64,000 bases of DNA, taken from positions 124,001-188,000 of the forward strand of contig JAIUPD010000005.1 of the NCBI GenBank assembly GCA_020161615.1, written 5' to 3'. The stretch is from Pseudomonadota bacterium (GTDB taxonomy: Bacteria > Pseudomonadota > Alphaproteobacteria > Rhodobacterales > Rhodobacteraceae). Under the pieces are notes generated by a model. It was not told the origin of the DNA, made no database searches, and was given only the letters and a program-made list of their open reading frames with translations. A program made the translations under genes and the position numbers. This document shows positions 51,636 to 61,048 of the stretch, in pieces (position 1 is the stretch's first letter; each line of letters starts with the position of its first letter).

Positions 51636-54600
51636 ATGAGCGGAGCAAGCGGCACCGGGCGCTGGAGGGTCGGGTTCGACATCGGCGGCACCTTCACCGA
51701 CTTCATCCTCTACGATGGCGCGGAAGGCAGCGTGACGCTGCACAAGCGCCTGACCACGCCCCACGATCCGGCCGAGGCCGCGCTGAAGGGGCTGGAGGAA
51801 CTGGTCGCGCTGCGCGGCATCGCGCTGTCGGACGTGTCCGAAATGGTGCATGGCACGACGCTGGTGACCAATGCGGTGATCGAGCGGAAGGGCGCGAAGC
51901 TGGGCCTGATCACCACCCAGGGTTTCCGTGACATCCTGGAGATGGGCACGGAGCAACGCTATGACATCTATGATCTTTTCGTCGAATTCCCCGTGCCGCT
52001 GGCAACCCGCGACCGGCGGATCGAGGTGGCTGAGCGCCTGAGCGCCGCGGGCGACGTCCTGACGCCCCTGGACGAAGCCGCCGTCACCCGCGCCGCCAAG
52101 GCGCTGGTTGCCCAGGGCTGCGAGGCGATCGCCGTCTCGTTCCTGCACGCCTATATCAACCCCGCGCATGAGCGCCGCGCGGCCGAGCTGATCCGCGCCG
52201 CGGCGCCGGGGATCGCGGTCTCGATCTCGTCCGATGTGGTGGCCGAGATGGGCGAATACCAGCGCACCGTCACCACCTGCGCCAATGCCTATGTGCAGCC
52301 GCTGATGGACCGCTATCTGAAGCGGCTGGAGGCGGAGTTGCGCAAGCGCGGTTTCCTCGGCTCGCTCAGGCTGATGCATTCGGCGGGCGGCCTTGTGTCG
52401 TTGGCGACCGCCCGCGAATTGCCGATCCGGCTGCTGGAATCGGGGCCTGCGGGCGGCGGGCTGGCCACCGCGCTTTTCGGCGAACTGGCGGGCCGGGCGG
52501 ATGTCATTTCTTTCGACATGGGCGGCACCACGGCTAAGGCCTGCATGATCGAGGACAACCGCGCCGAGATCGCGCCGATGATGGAAGCCGCGCGCGTCCA
52601 TCGCTTCACCAAGGGCTCGGGCCTGCCGATCAAGGCGCCGGTGATCGACATGATCGAGATCGGCGCCGGTGGCGGCTCCATCGCCGCGCTGGACGAGGTG
52701 GGCCTGCTGAAGGTCGGGCCCCATTCGGCGGCCTCGGACCCCGGCCCGGCCTGCTATGGGCTGGGCGGGCTGCAGCCGACCGTCACCGACGCGAACCTGG
52801 TGCTGGGCTATTACGACCCTGGCTTCTTCCTGGGCGGGCGCATGACGCTGGATCTGGAGGCCGCACGCCGGGCCATCGGCACGGTCGCCGCGCCCCTGGG
52901 CCTGGGGATCGAGGAAGCGGCGCTCGGCATCCACAAGGTGGTGGCCGAGAACATGGCGGCCTCGGCCCGGGTCCATCTGATCGAAAAGGGCAAGGACCCG
53001 CGCAATTATGCCATGGTCGCCTTCGGCGGCGCCGGTCCCGCGCATGCGGTGAACGTGGCGCGCGCCATGGGCGTGGCCGAAGTGATCATCCCGCCGGCCT
53101 CGGGCGCGGCCTCGGCGTTGGGCTTCCTGGTGGCGCCGCTCAGCTTCGAGGGGGTGCGCTCGCACCGCGTTGAACTGACGGGCGATTTAGACGCCGAACC
53201 GCTGAACGCCCTGCTTCAGGCGATGGAGGCCGAGGGCCGGGGGCATCTGACCGCGGCGGGTGTTAAAGACTCCGACATCACGGTCGAGGTCCACGCCGAC
53301 ATGCGCCTTGTGGGCCAGATGCACGACATCTCGGTCGCCCTACCCCATGGCCCGATCAGCGCGGACAGCCTGCCCGCGATCCGCGAGGCTTTCGCCAAGG
53401 CCTATGAAGTGCGCTACACCAAGGTCTTCGAGGGCGCGCGGATCGAGGCGGTGAACTTCCGCCTGCGCTGCGTCGGTCCTCAGCCCGCGATTTCCGTGAC
53501 CGGCGCCGCCGGCGGCGCGGGCAGCGAGGGGCGCGTCAAGGGCACCCGCCGCGCCTGGTTCGCGGATGGCGCGTTCGAGGCGACGGTCTATGACCGTTAT
53601 GCGCTGGTCCCGGGCGATACGTTCGACGGCCCCGCCATTGTCGAGGAGCGCGAGGCGACCACGATCATCGGCCCGCGCGACAGCGTGAAAGTGGATCAGG
53701 CGCTGAACCTCTGCATCAGCGTCGCCGCCACCCAGCAGGCCGAAACCCGCATCGGCGCCGGCATGAGCCGCGATGAGGCGGTGGCGCTGATCCAGGCCGA
53801 TCCCATCGGGCTGGAGATCATGTGGAGCCGTCTCGTGAACGTGGCCGAGGAGATGTGGCAGACGGTCTGCCGCACCGCCTTCTCGCTGGTCATCTCGGAA
53901 GCGCAGGATTTCGCCTGCGAACTCCTGGACCCCTTGGGCGAAACGCTGGCCCACAGCCCGCGCGCCATGCCGGTCTTCAACCTGACCCTGCCCCGGGCGG
54001 TCAAGGCGCTGCTGGAGCGTTACCCGGCCGAGACGCTGCAACCGGGCGATGTGCTAATCACCAACGATCCCTGGCTTTGCGCCGGTCACCTCTTTGACCT
54101 CGCCATCGTCACGCCCGCCTTCCGCAACGGACGGCTGGTCGGGCTTCTGGGCACCGTGGGCCATGTCTCGGACATCGGCGGCACCAAGGATTCGCTGAAG
54201 GCGCGCGAGATCTACGAGGAAGGTCTGCAGATCCCGCCGATGAAGCTGTTCGAGGCGGGCAAGCCGAACGAGACCCTGTTCCGCATGATCGGCCAGAACG
54301 TCCGCAACGGCGAGCAGGTGATCGGCGACATCCAGTCCTTCGTCACCGCCAACGTGATCGGGGCCGAGCGGCTGGAGGCCTTCATGGCCGAATACGGGAT
54401 GGAGGATCTGGGCGCGCTGGCGCAGGTGGTGCAGGACCTTTCCGAAGGGGCCATGCGCGACGCGGTGCGGGCCATCCCCGATGGCATCTACACCGGCACC
54501 ATCACCAACAATCCGCTGGGCGAGGTGATGACCTATCCCGTCGCCATCAAGGTCGAGGGTGACGCCATGGTCATCGACTTTGACGGCGCCCCGCCGCAGC

Positions 54601-55478
54601 TGGCGCAGGGGGGCCTCAACTCGACGCTGAACTACACCGCGGCGCATGCGACCTATCCCTTGAAATGCATGCTGACGCCGAAGGTGCGGGGCAATGCGGG
54701 CTGTTACCGGCCCTTCACCGTCAAGGCGCCCGAAGGCTCGATCCTGAACTGCACCTATCCGGCCTCGGTCAATATCCGCACCCGGACCGGCTGGTATCTG
54801 GCGCCCAACATCTTCCAGGCGCTGGCCGGCGCCCGGCCCGAGGATGTGCAGGCCTTCACCGGGCTCGCCGTCGCCTCGACGGTCTACGGGCAGGATGCGA
54901 GCGGCGCCTTCTATTCCGACATGCTGTTCTGCGGCGGCGGACAGGGGGGCTCGGACCGGGGCGACGGGCATTCGGCGCTGTTGTGGCCGACCTCGGCCGC
55001 CAATACCTCCATCGAGCTGATGGAAAGCCGGGCGCCGATCCTGGTCGAGGAAAAGGCCTTCGTCGCCGATACCGGCGGCGCCGGGCGGCATCGCGGCGGG
55101 CTGGGGCAGCGGGTCGTCTTCCGCAAGCTCACCTTGGACGGGCGGACCACGCTGGCCTCGGTTTTCCCCGAGGGCGTCAACAATCCGATCCCGGGCCTCT
55201 TCGGCGGCCAGCCGGGCGGCATGGCGCGGGGGCGGGTGATCGGTCCCGAGGGCGCGCTGATCGAGGATTGCGGCACCGGCAAGCTGGTGGAACTGCGCAC
55301 GCCCAGCGAGCGCGTGGAACTGATGCTGGGCGGGGGCGCCGGGTTCGGCGACCCGGCCGAGCGCGACCCGGCGCTGGTCGAGCGTGACCTGCAACTGGGC
55401 TACGTCACCCTCGATTACGTCCGCCGCTATCACCCTTCGGCCCTGACGGCGCGCGCAGAACTCGCCGCGACGGCCTGA
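51636..55478 (+). CDS. fused hydantoinase A/B (5-oxoprolinase-like)
   Basis: The 1280-residue protein joins two subunits usually encoded apart. Residues ~10-690 are HyuA-like: ATPase-type GFDIGGTFTDF, VHGTTLVTNAVI, FDMGGTTAK. Residues ~708-1275 are HyuB-like: DPIGLEIMWSRLVNVAEEMW, GDVLITNDPW, and the C-terminal GGAGFGDP. The total matches ATP-dependent 5-oxoprolinase and N-methylhydantoinase. The enzyme opens a cyclic amide with ATP. GGTGAG precedes the ATG, 6 bp after iclR. The transporter genes follow. Confidence 0.92.
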   Translation: MSGASGTGRWRVGFDIGGTFTDFILYDGAEGSVTLHKRLTTPHDPAEAALKGLEELVALRGIALSDVSEMVHGTTLVTNAVIERKGAKLGLITTQGFRDILEMGTEQRYDIYDLFVEFPVPLATRDRRIEVAERLSAAGDVLTPLDEAAVTRAAKALVAQGCEAIAVSFLHAYINPAHERRAAELIRAAAPGIAVSISSDVVAEMGEYQRTVTTCANAYVQPLMDRYLKRLEAELRKRGFLGSLRLMHSAGGLVSLATARELPIRLLESGPAGGGLATALFGELAGRADVISFDMGGTTAKACMIEDNRAEIAPMMEAARVHRFTKGSGLPIKAPVIDMIEIGAGGGSIAALDEVGLLKVGPHSAASDPGPACYGLGGLQPTVTDANLVLGYYDPGFFLGGRMTLDLEAARRAIGTVAAPLGLGIEEAALGIHKVVAENMAASARVHLIEKGKDPRNYAMVAFGGAGPAHAVNVARAMGVAEVIIPPASGAASALGFLVAPLSFEGVRSHRVELTGDLDAEPLNALLQAMEAEGRGHLTAAGVKDSDITVEVHADMRLVGQMHDISVALPHGPISADSLPAIREAFAKAYEVRYTKVFEGARIEAVNFRLRCVGPQPAISVTGAAGGAGSEGRVKGTRRAWFADGAFEATVYDRYALVPGDTFDGPAIVEEREATTIIGPRDSVKVDQALNLCISVAATQQAETRIGAGMSRDEAVALIQADPIGLEIMWSRLVNVAEEMWQTVCRTAFSLVISEAQDFACELLDPLGETLAHSPRAMPVFNLTLPRAVKALLERYPAETLQPGDVLITNDPWLCAGHLFDLAIVTPAFRNGRLVGLLGTVGHVSDIGGTKDSLKAREIYEEGLQIPPMKLFEAGKPNETLFRMIGQNVRNGEQVIGDIQSFVTANVIGAERLEAFMAEYGMEDLGALAQVVQDLSEGAMRDAVRAIPDGIYTGTITNNPLGEVMTYPVAIKVEGDAMVIDFDGAPPQLAQGGLNSTLNYTAAHATYPLKCMLTPKVRGNAGCYRPFTVKAPEGSILNCTYPASVNIRTRTGWYLAPNIFQALAGARPEDVQAFTGLAVASTVYGQDASGAFYSDMLFCGGGQGGSDRGDGHSALLWPTSAANTSIELMESRAPILVEEKAFVADTGGAGRHRGGLGQRVVFRKLTLDGRTTLASVFPEGVNNPIPGLFGGQPGGMARGRVIGPEGALIEDCGTGKLVELRTPSERVELMLGGGAGFGDPAERDPALVERDLQLGYVTLDYVRRYHPSALTARAELAATA

Positions 55479-55537
55479 GATCCGACCACCCCACCCGGTC
55501 GGCGCCGACCCGGCCGGACCCCAACACGGAGATGCGA

Positions 55538-57112
55538 ATGTCCACCATCGACCTCAAGACCCTCTCGCGGCGCAGCTTCCTGGCGCTCAGCGGCGCCGGG
55601 CTCGCCGCCGCCAGCTTCCCGCAAGACCTCTTCGCCCAATCGGGCCGCAACATCCTGATCATCGCCTCGACTCAGGATATCCCGAACTACGACCCCCATA
55701 CCGCGACCGGTTATTCCGCCAGCTTCTTCCTGCGCAACACCTATGAGCCGCTGGTCCGCGTCGCCGGCAACCCGCCGGAACCCGTGCCGGGTCTCGCCGA
55801 AAGCTGGGAGGTCAGCGAGGACGGCAAGACCTATACCTTCGCGTTGAACCCGGCGGCGGTCTTCCATGACGGCAGCCCGGTCACCGCCGAGGATGTGGTC
55901 TTCTCGTACCAGCGCGCGCTGCGTCTGGCCCGCGGCAACAGCTGGATGATCCGCGGCATCGTCGAGCCCGAGGGCGTCACCGCCGTCGACGCCCATACCG
56001 TGCGCTTCGATCTGGCCACCCCCTTCGCCGCCTTCCTGCAGGTGATCCCGTGGATCTTCATCGCCTCGAAAGCCATTGCCGAGGCCAATGAAGGCGGGGA
56101 CGACAGCACCACCTATCTGCAGGCCAATGTCGCGGGCTCGGGCCCCTTCAAGCTGCGCCGCGCCGAAGCGGGCGCGCTCTATCAGCTGCAACGGGCCGAC
56201 ACCGCCTGGCAGACCGGCGGCGGCAACCTGGACGGGGTGATCTGGCAGATCGTGCGCGAAAGCTCGACCCAGCGGCTGATGCTGCAACGGGGCGAGGTGC
56301 ATATCTCGGTCGACCTCACCTCGGAAGACATGGACGCGCTCGATGGCGCGCCGGGCGTGGTGCGGGTGATCGAGCCGGAATATCGCACCTTCTCGATCAA
56401 GATGAACACCGAACACGGCCCGATGGCCGACATCAACATGCGCAAGGCCGTGGCCTATGCCATGAACTACCAGGCCATGCGCGACGCCTCGGGCTATGCC
56501 GAGCTGATGACCGGCCCCCTGCCCAACGGTATCCTCGGCCATAACCCGGACCTGGAAGTCTACCGCACCGACCTCGACCGCGCACGCGAGCATCTGGCGA
56601 TGACCGACACGCCCGAGGGCGGGATCACCCTGCGCATGGTGCATGTGAACGGGCTGGAACAGCAGCGCCGCTGGGCGCTGATCATGCTCGACAGCCTGCA
56701 GGCGCTGAACATCCAGCTGGACATCACGCCGATGAACTGGCCGGACATGGTCGCGGCGTGCCAATCGCCCGAGACCTTCCCCGACCTCTTTCCGGTCTAT
56801 CAGACCGCGAATTACGGCGACCCCGACAATATCGCCTATGCCGCCTATCATTCCTCGCGCAATGGCGGCTGGCAGAACGCGGTCTATCACAACCCCGAGG
56901 CCGATGCGCTGATCGAGGCCGGCCGGACCGAGATCGACCCCGCCCGCCGGGTCGAGATCTATGGCCAGCTTCAGGAATTGCTGGTTGCGGATTGCCCCGA
57001 CATCTTCGGCGTCCTTGAAAAGCGGCGCCTGGGGATGCGCGACGCGGTGCAGGGCTTTGCCTTCACCCCCGTCGCCTCGAACGCGATCGAGGCCTGGCCG
57101 CTGTCGCTGTAA
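55538..57112 (+). CDS. ABC transporter substrate-binding protein, family 5 (peptide/opine type), Tat signal
   Basis: The 524-residue periplasmic binding protein has a twin-arginine signal (LSRRSFLALSGAGLAAASF) and the family 5 pattern (YEPLVRVAGNPPEPVPGLAESWEVSEDG; VAYAMNYQAM). Start is ATG 55538, where GGAG sits 6 bases upstream; an ATG at 55532 is too close. It would deliver the nitrogen compound that the hydantoinase opens, to the permeases encoded next. A stem-loop separates it from them. Confidence 0.93.
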   Translation: MSTIDLKTLSRRSFLALSGAGLAAASFPQDLFAQSGRNILIIASTQDIPNYDPHTATGYSASFFLRNTYEPLVRVAGNPPEPVPGLAESWEVSEDGKTYTFALNPAAVFHDGSPVTAEDVVFSYQRALRLARGNSWMIRGIVEPEGVTAVDAHTVRFDLATPFAAFLQVIPWIFIASKAIAEANEGGDDSTTYLQANVAGSGPFKLRRAEAGALYQLQRADTAWQTGGGNLDGVIWQIVRESSTQRLMLQRGEVHISVDLTSEDMDALDGAPGVVRVIEPEYRTFSIKMNTEHGPMADINMRKAVAYAMNYQAMRDASGYAELMTGPLPNGILGHNPDLEVYRTDLDRAREHLAMTDTPEGGITLRMVHVNGLEQQRRWALIMLDSLQALNIQLDITPMNWPDMVAACQSPETFPDLFPVYQTANYGDPDNIAYAAYHSSRNGGWQNAVYHNPEADALIEAGRTEIDPARRVEIYGQLQELLVADCPDIFGVLEKRRLGMRDAVQGFAFTPVASNAIEAWPLSL

Positions 57113-57119
57113 CCCTTCC

Positions 57120-57143
57120 GGGCGCGGGTTCGGACCCGCGCCC
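57120..57143. repeat. intercistronic stem-loop after the binding-protein gene
   Basis: GGGCGCGGGT and ACCCGCGCCC pair perfectly over 10 bp around TCGG. It lies between the binding-protein and first permease genes and has no T-run, so it may protect the 5' part of the mRNA and raise binding-protein yield over permease yield. Confidence 0.65.
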
Positions 57144-57172
57144 GCCCCTTCCCAACGCGAGGCCCCAAGGCA

Positions 57173-58180
57173 ATGCTGCGGTTCATCCTGAGGCGGATCC
57201 TGCTAATCCTGCCGGTGCTGATCGGCATGACGATCATCATGTTCGTGATCGCCCGCGTGCTGCCGGGCGACCCGGTGGGCCTGGCCGCCGGTCCCAACGC
57301 CACCCGCGCCGAGATCGAGGCGCTGGCGCGCGAATTCGGCCTCGATCAGCCGCTGTGGGTGCAATACTGGACCTATCTCTCGGGGCTGGTTCAGGGCGAT
57401 TTCGGCACCTCGCTGTTTTCCCGCCGGCCCGTCGCCACCGACCTTGCCGCCTATCTGCCGGCGACGCTGGAGCTGGTTTTCTCGGCCCTGTTGCTGGCCA
57501 TCCTCGTCGGCATCCCGGCTGGCCTTATGGCCGCGGTCTGGCGCAACAAATGGCCGGATTACCTGTCGAACATCCTCTCGGTCGCCGCCATCTCGATGCC
57601 GCGCTTCTTCCTCGGCCTGCTGCTGCAGCTCTGCTTCGCCATGTGGCTGATGTGGCTGCCGCTGGGCGGGCGCTTCCCGATCATCTTCGACCCGCCGCCG
57701 GGTGTCACCGGCTTCTACACGATCGACTCGATCATCGCGGGCGACTGGGACTCCTTCTGGACCGCCCTGCGCTATCTGGCGCTGCCCGCCATCGCCATGT
57801 CGCTGTCGCCGCTGGCCACGATCCTGCGCATGATGCGCGCCTCGACCATCGAGGTGATGCACCAGGATTACGTCACCACCGCCCGCGCGCTGGGCCTCTC
57901 GCCCCGGCTGATCGTCTTCAAATACGTCCTGCGCAACGCGATCTCCTCGTCGCTGACCGTCATCGGCCTCTATTTCGGCTGGCTGCTGGGCGGGACGGTG
58001 CTGGTCGAAACCGTCTTCGACTGGCCGGGGATCGGGCTTTACGCCACCTCGGCCATCGTGTCGCAGGATTTCATGCCGGTGGTCAGCGTGGCGCTGGTCA
58101 TCGGGGTCCTTTTCGTCACCGCCAATATCGTCATCGACGTGCTTTATGGCCTCATCAACCCGAAGGTCCGCTACCAATGA
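57173..58180 (+). CDS. peptide-type ABC transporter permease (DppB family)
   Basis: The 335-residue inner-membrane permease has six spans and the DppB/OppB features: MLRFILRRILLILPVLIGM, VARVLPGDPV, and the EAA-like loop YVTTARALGLSPRLIVFKYVLRNA. It overlaps the next permease gene by 4 bp (ATGA). Confidence 0.93.
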   Translation: MLRFILRRILLILPVLIGMTIIMFVIARVLPGDPVGLAAGPNATRAEIEALAREFGLDQPLWVQYWTYLSGLVQGDFGTSLFSRRPVATDLAAYLPATLELVFSALLLAILVGIPAGLMAAVWRNKWPDYLSNILSVAAISMPRFFLGLLLQLCFAMWLMWLPLGGRFPIIFDPPPGVTGFYTIDSIIAGDWDSFWTALRYLALPAIAMSLSPLATILRMMRASTIEVMHQDYVTTARALGLSPRLIVFKYVLRNAISSSLTVIGLYFGWLLGGTVLVETVFDWPGIGLYATSAIVSQDFMPVVSVALVIGVLFVTANIVIDVLYGLINPKVRYQ

Positions 58181-59064
58181 CCGACGTGCCCCAGGACAGC
58201 CGCCGCAGTGCCCGGGCCGAGGCCTCGCGCCGCGCCTTCTACCGCTTCCGCCAGAGCCGCCTGTCCATGGTCGGCGCAACGATGGTGGCGGTGGTGGTGT
58301 TCTTCACGCTTTTCGGCAATCTCCTCGCCCCCTATCCCGAGCATGTGCGGGGCGGGCTGAACACCGCCGAGCGCTTCCAGGCCCCGTCCCTCGCCCATCC
58401 CTTCGGCACCAACGAGCTGGGACAGGACGTGTTGTCGCTGGTCATGGCCGGCACCCCCGTCTCGGTCGCGGCGGGCTTTGCCGTGGTGCTGATCGGCACG
58501 GTGCTGGGCGTGGTGGTCGGTGCGCTGGCCGGGTTCAACGGCGGCTGGATCGACGATGTGCTGATGCGGTTTTCCGACCTGATGCTGACCATCCCCAGCC
58601 TGATCCTGGCCATGGCCGTCGCCGCGGCCCTCGGCCCCGGCTTCGTCAACATGATCATCGCCATCGCCCTGTCGTGGTGGCCGGGCTACGCGCGGCTCGT
58701 GCGGGGCGAGGTGCTGCAGGCGCGGGAAGAGGTCTATGTCGCCGCCGCCCGTGCCATCGGCGCCAGCCCGGCGCGGGTCCTTTTCCGCCACATCCTGCCC
58801 AACATCGTCTCGCCGATCATCGTCAAGATGTCGCTCGACATGGGCTTCGCCATCCTGACCGTCGCGGCGCTGGGCTTCATCGGCATCGGCGTGCGCCCCC
58901 CCACCCCGGAATGGGGGACGCTTTTGTCCATCGCCCGCAATTACATGCCGGATTTCTGGTGGACCGCCGTCTTCCCCGGCATGGCCATGTTCCTGGCCGT
59001 CTTCGGCTTCAACCTTCTGGGCGACGGGCTGCGCGACGTGCTCGACCCCCGTGCGAGGCGCTGA
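58177..59064 (+). CDS. peptide-type ABC transporter permease (DppC family)
   Basis: The 295-residue partner permease has an N-terminal span after a charged leader (RQSRLSMVGATMVAVVVFF), a loop with HPFGTNELGQDVLS, and the EAA loop YVAAARAIGASPARVLFRHILPN. Typical of DppC/OppC. It overlaps DppB by 4 bp and is followed by the ATPase gene with one base between them. Confidence 0.93.
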   Translation: MTDVPQDSRRSARAEASRRAFYRFRQSRLSMVGATMVAVVVFFTLFGNLLAPYPEHVRGGLNTAERFQAPSLAHPFGTNELGQDVLSLVMAGTPVSVAAGFAVVLIGTVLGVVVGALAGFNGGWIDDVLMRFSDLMLTIPSLILAMAVAAALGPGFVNMIIAIALSWWPGYARLVRGEVLQAREEVYVAAARAIGASPARVLFRHILPNIVSPIIVKMSLDMGFAILTVAALGFIGIGVRPPTPEWGTLLSIARNYMPDFWWTAVFPGMAMFLAVFGFNLLGDGLRDVLDPRARR

Positions 59065-59065
59065 G

Positions 59066-60091
59066 ATGACCGCCCTTCTCGATATCCGCGACCTGCATCT
59101 GTCGATGCATTCCTTCGAGGGCGCCGCCAAGGTGCTGTCCGGCGTCAGCCTAAGCGTCGAAAAGCGGCAGATCTGGGGGCTGGTCGGCGAGACCGGCTGC
59201 GGCAAGTCGCTGACCGGGCTCTCGGTCTCGCGCCTGGTCCGCACGCCCCCCGCCGAATACACCGGTGGCCAGATCTTGCTGGACGGAACCGATGTTCTGG
59301 GGCTGAGCGAGCCGCAGATGCGGGCGCTCAGGGGCCGGCGGGTCGGCATGATCTTTCAGGACCCGACCACCAACCTTAACCCCGCCTTCCGCATCGGCAC
59401 GCAACTCATGGACGTGGCGCTGGCGGCGGCGAAGCACGACCCCGCCATCCTCGGCCTGCAACCTGGCGCAGGTCGCCGGGCGCGCAAGCAGGCGGCGCGC
59501 AAGCTCGCCATCGCCATGCTGACCGAGGTGGGGATCCCGGCCGCGGAATCGCGGCTGGACGATTACCCGCACCAATTCTCGGGCGGGATGCGCCAACGGG
59601 TGCTGATCGCCATGGCGCTGATCGGCCGGCCCGATCTGCTGATCGCCGACGAACCGACCACCGCGCTCGATGTCTCGGTTCAGGCGCAGATCCTGACTCT
59701 GCTTAAACAGATGGTCGCGGCGCATGACATGGGCGTGGTGCTGATCACCCATAACCTGGGCGTCGTCGCCCAGACCTGCACGCATGTGGCGGTGATGTAT
59801 GCCGGCACCATCGTGGAAAAGGGCCCGATCGAGGCGGTTCTGGCCGATCCTGCCCATCCCTATACGCAGGCGCTGCTGCGGGCGATCCCCGACCGCAGCG
59901 TCAAGCGCGGGCAATTGCAGGGACTGGCAGGCGCGGTCCCGAACCTGATCCACCCGCCCCCCGGCTGCCGTTTCGCGCCCCGCTGCGCTTTGGCCCGGCC
60001 GTCCTGTCTGGAGGGACCGCCGCCGGTCCATACCCGCGCCCCGGATCATGCCGTCGCCTGCCCGGTGGTCAAGGAGGTGCAGAATGCTTGA
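59066..60091 (+). CDS. peptide-type ABC transporter ATP-binding protein (DppD family)
   Basis: The 341-residue ATPase has Walker A GETGCGKS, the signature FSGGMRQR, Walker [13 protein letters not shown], and a C-terminal oligopeptide-transporter tail with [13 protein letters not shown] (Cys motif). Start at 59066 follows GAGG by 7 bases. It overlaps the next ATPase gene by 8 bp. Confidence 0.93.
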   Translation: MTALLDIRDLHLSMHSFEGAAKVLSGVSLSVEKRQIWGLVGETGCGKSLTGLSVSRLVRTPPAEYTGGQILLDGTDVLGLSEPQMRALRGRRVGMIFQDPTTNLNPAFRIGTQLMDVALAAAKHDPAILGLQPGAGRRARKQAARKLAIAMLTEVGIPAAESRLDDYPHQFSGGMRQRVLIAMALIGRPDLLIADEPTTALDVSVQAQILTLLKQMVAAHDMGVVLITHNLGVVAQTCTHVAVMYAGTIVEKGPIEAVLADPAHPYTQALLRAIPDRSVKRGQLQGLAGAVPNLIHPPPGCRFAPRCALARPSCLEGPPPVHTRAPDHAVACPVVKEVQNA

Positions 60092-60887
60092 GATCGAGAA
60101 TGTCTCGCGCGTCTTCGCAGAGCGGAAGGGCATGTTCGGCACCTCGCCCGGGGTGCGCGCGCTGCATGAAGTCAGCCTTTCCGTCAGGAAGGGTGAAAGC
60201 TTCGGGCTGGTCGGCGAAAGCGGCTCGGGCAAGACGACGCTGACCCGGCAGATCCTGCGGCTGGACACGCCGACCTCGGGCCGGATCCTGTTCGAGGGCG
60301 AGGATATGGCGCGCCTCAGCCCCGCCGCCCTGCGCGCGCTCCGCGCCAAGGTGCAGATCGTCTTTCAGGACCCCTATGCCTCGCTCAATCCGCGGATGTC
60401 GGTGCATGACATCGTGACCGAGCCGATGCTCATCCACCGCGGCATTCTGGGGCTGAACCGCCAGCAGCGCACCGACCGGGCGGCGGAATTGCTGGATCTG
60501 GTCGGGCTGGGGCCGCAGCACCTCTACCGTCATCCGCACGAGTTTTCCGGCGGGCAGCGGCAGCGGATCTGCATCGCCCGGGCGCTGGCCCCCGGACCGT
60601 CGCTGGTCCTGCTGGACGAGCCGACCTCGGCCCTCGATGTCTCGGTGCAGGCGCAGGTTCTGAACCTGCTGATCGAGCTGCAACAACGGCTGGGGCTGAC
60701 CTATTTCTTCATCAGCCACGACCTCGGGGTGATCCGCTATCTCTGCGACCGGGTGGCGCTGATCTATCGCGGCGAGATCAAGGAGCAGGGCGAGACCCAG
60801 CGCCTGTTCGACGCGCCCGAAAGCGATTACACGCGCAGCCTGCTGGCGGCGATGCCGCCGGATGTGCGGCGCGTCGCGGGACGGTGA
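60084..60887 (+). CDS. peptide-type ABC transporter ATP-binding protein (DppF family), short form
   Basis: The 267-residue ATPase has Walker A GESGSGKT, FSGGQRQR, and LVLLDEPTSALD. The start at 60084 has an almost ideal AAGGAGG ribosome site. It stops after the nucleotide-binding domain and lacks the Cys-containing C-terminal tail seen in longer DppF/OppF proteins, while the partner ATPase has one. It ends the transporter unit. Confidence 0.92.
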   Translation: MLEIENVSRVFAERKGMFGTSPGVRALHEVSLSVRKGESFGLVGESGSGKTTLTRQILRLDTPTSGRILFEGEDMARLSPAALRALRAKVQIVFQDPYASLNPRMSVHDIVTEPMLIHRGILGLNRQQRTDRAAELLDLVGLGPQHLYRHPHEFSGGQRQRICIARALAPGPSLVLLDEPTSALDVSVQAQVLNLLIELQQRLGLTYFFISHDLGVIRYLCDRVALIYRGEIKEQGETQRLFDAPESDYTRSLLAAMPPDVRRVAGR

Positions 60888-60906
60888 GGAGGATGGCGAA
60901 ACGGAA

Positions 60907-60928
60907 GGTGGGGTGAAACCCCACCCTA
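60907..60928. repeat. GGTGGGGT hairpin repeat, copy 2
   Basis: The 19-bp hairpin GGTGGGGT-GAA-ACCCCACC is the exact reverse complement of that at 8091-8109, with the outer CCCT also shared. It lies just after the transporter operon. Confidence 0.7.
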
Positions 60929-60933
60929 CGGGC

Positions 60934-60964
60934 GCCCTTGCCGTGACGATCACGCGACAAGGGC
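60934..60964. repeat. compound stem-loop after the ABC operon
   Basis: GCCCTTG (60934-60940) pairs with CAAGGGC (60958-60964), and inside it CGTGA pairs with TCACG around CGA. A long imperfect hairpin in the gap between convergent genes, without a T-run. Confidence 0.5.
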
Positions 60965-61048
60965 AGCGCCCGAACCGCCGGGGTGGGCGAGAAGCGCCCG
61001 CCCCGGGGGGCGGTGCGGCCGCTGCCCGGCGTGCCGCCGGGCGGGAGG

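Noticed and set aside
51615..53165. 516-codon frame opposite the hydantoinase gene
   Set aside because: Arg/Gly/His-rich antisense translation without any motif.
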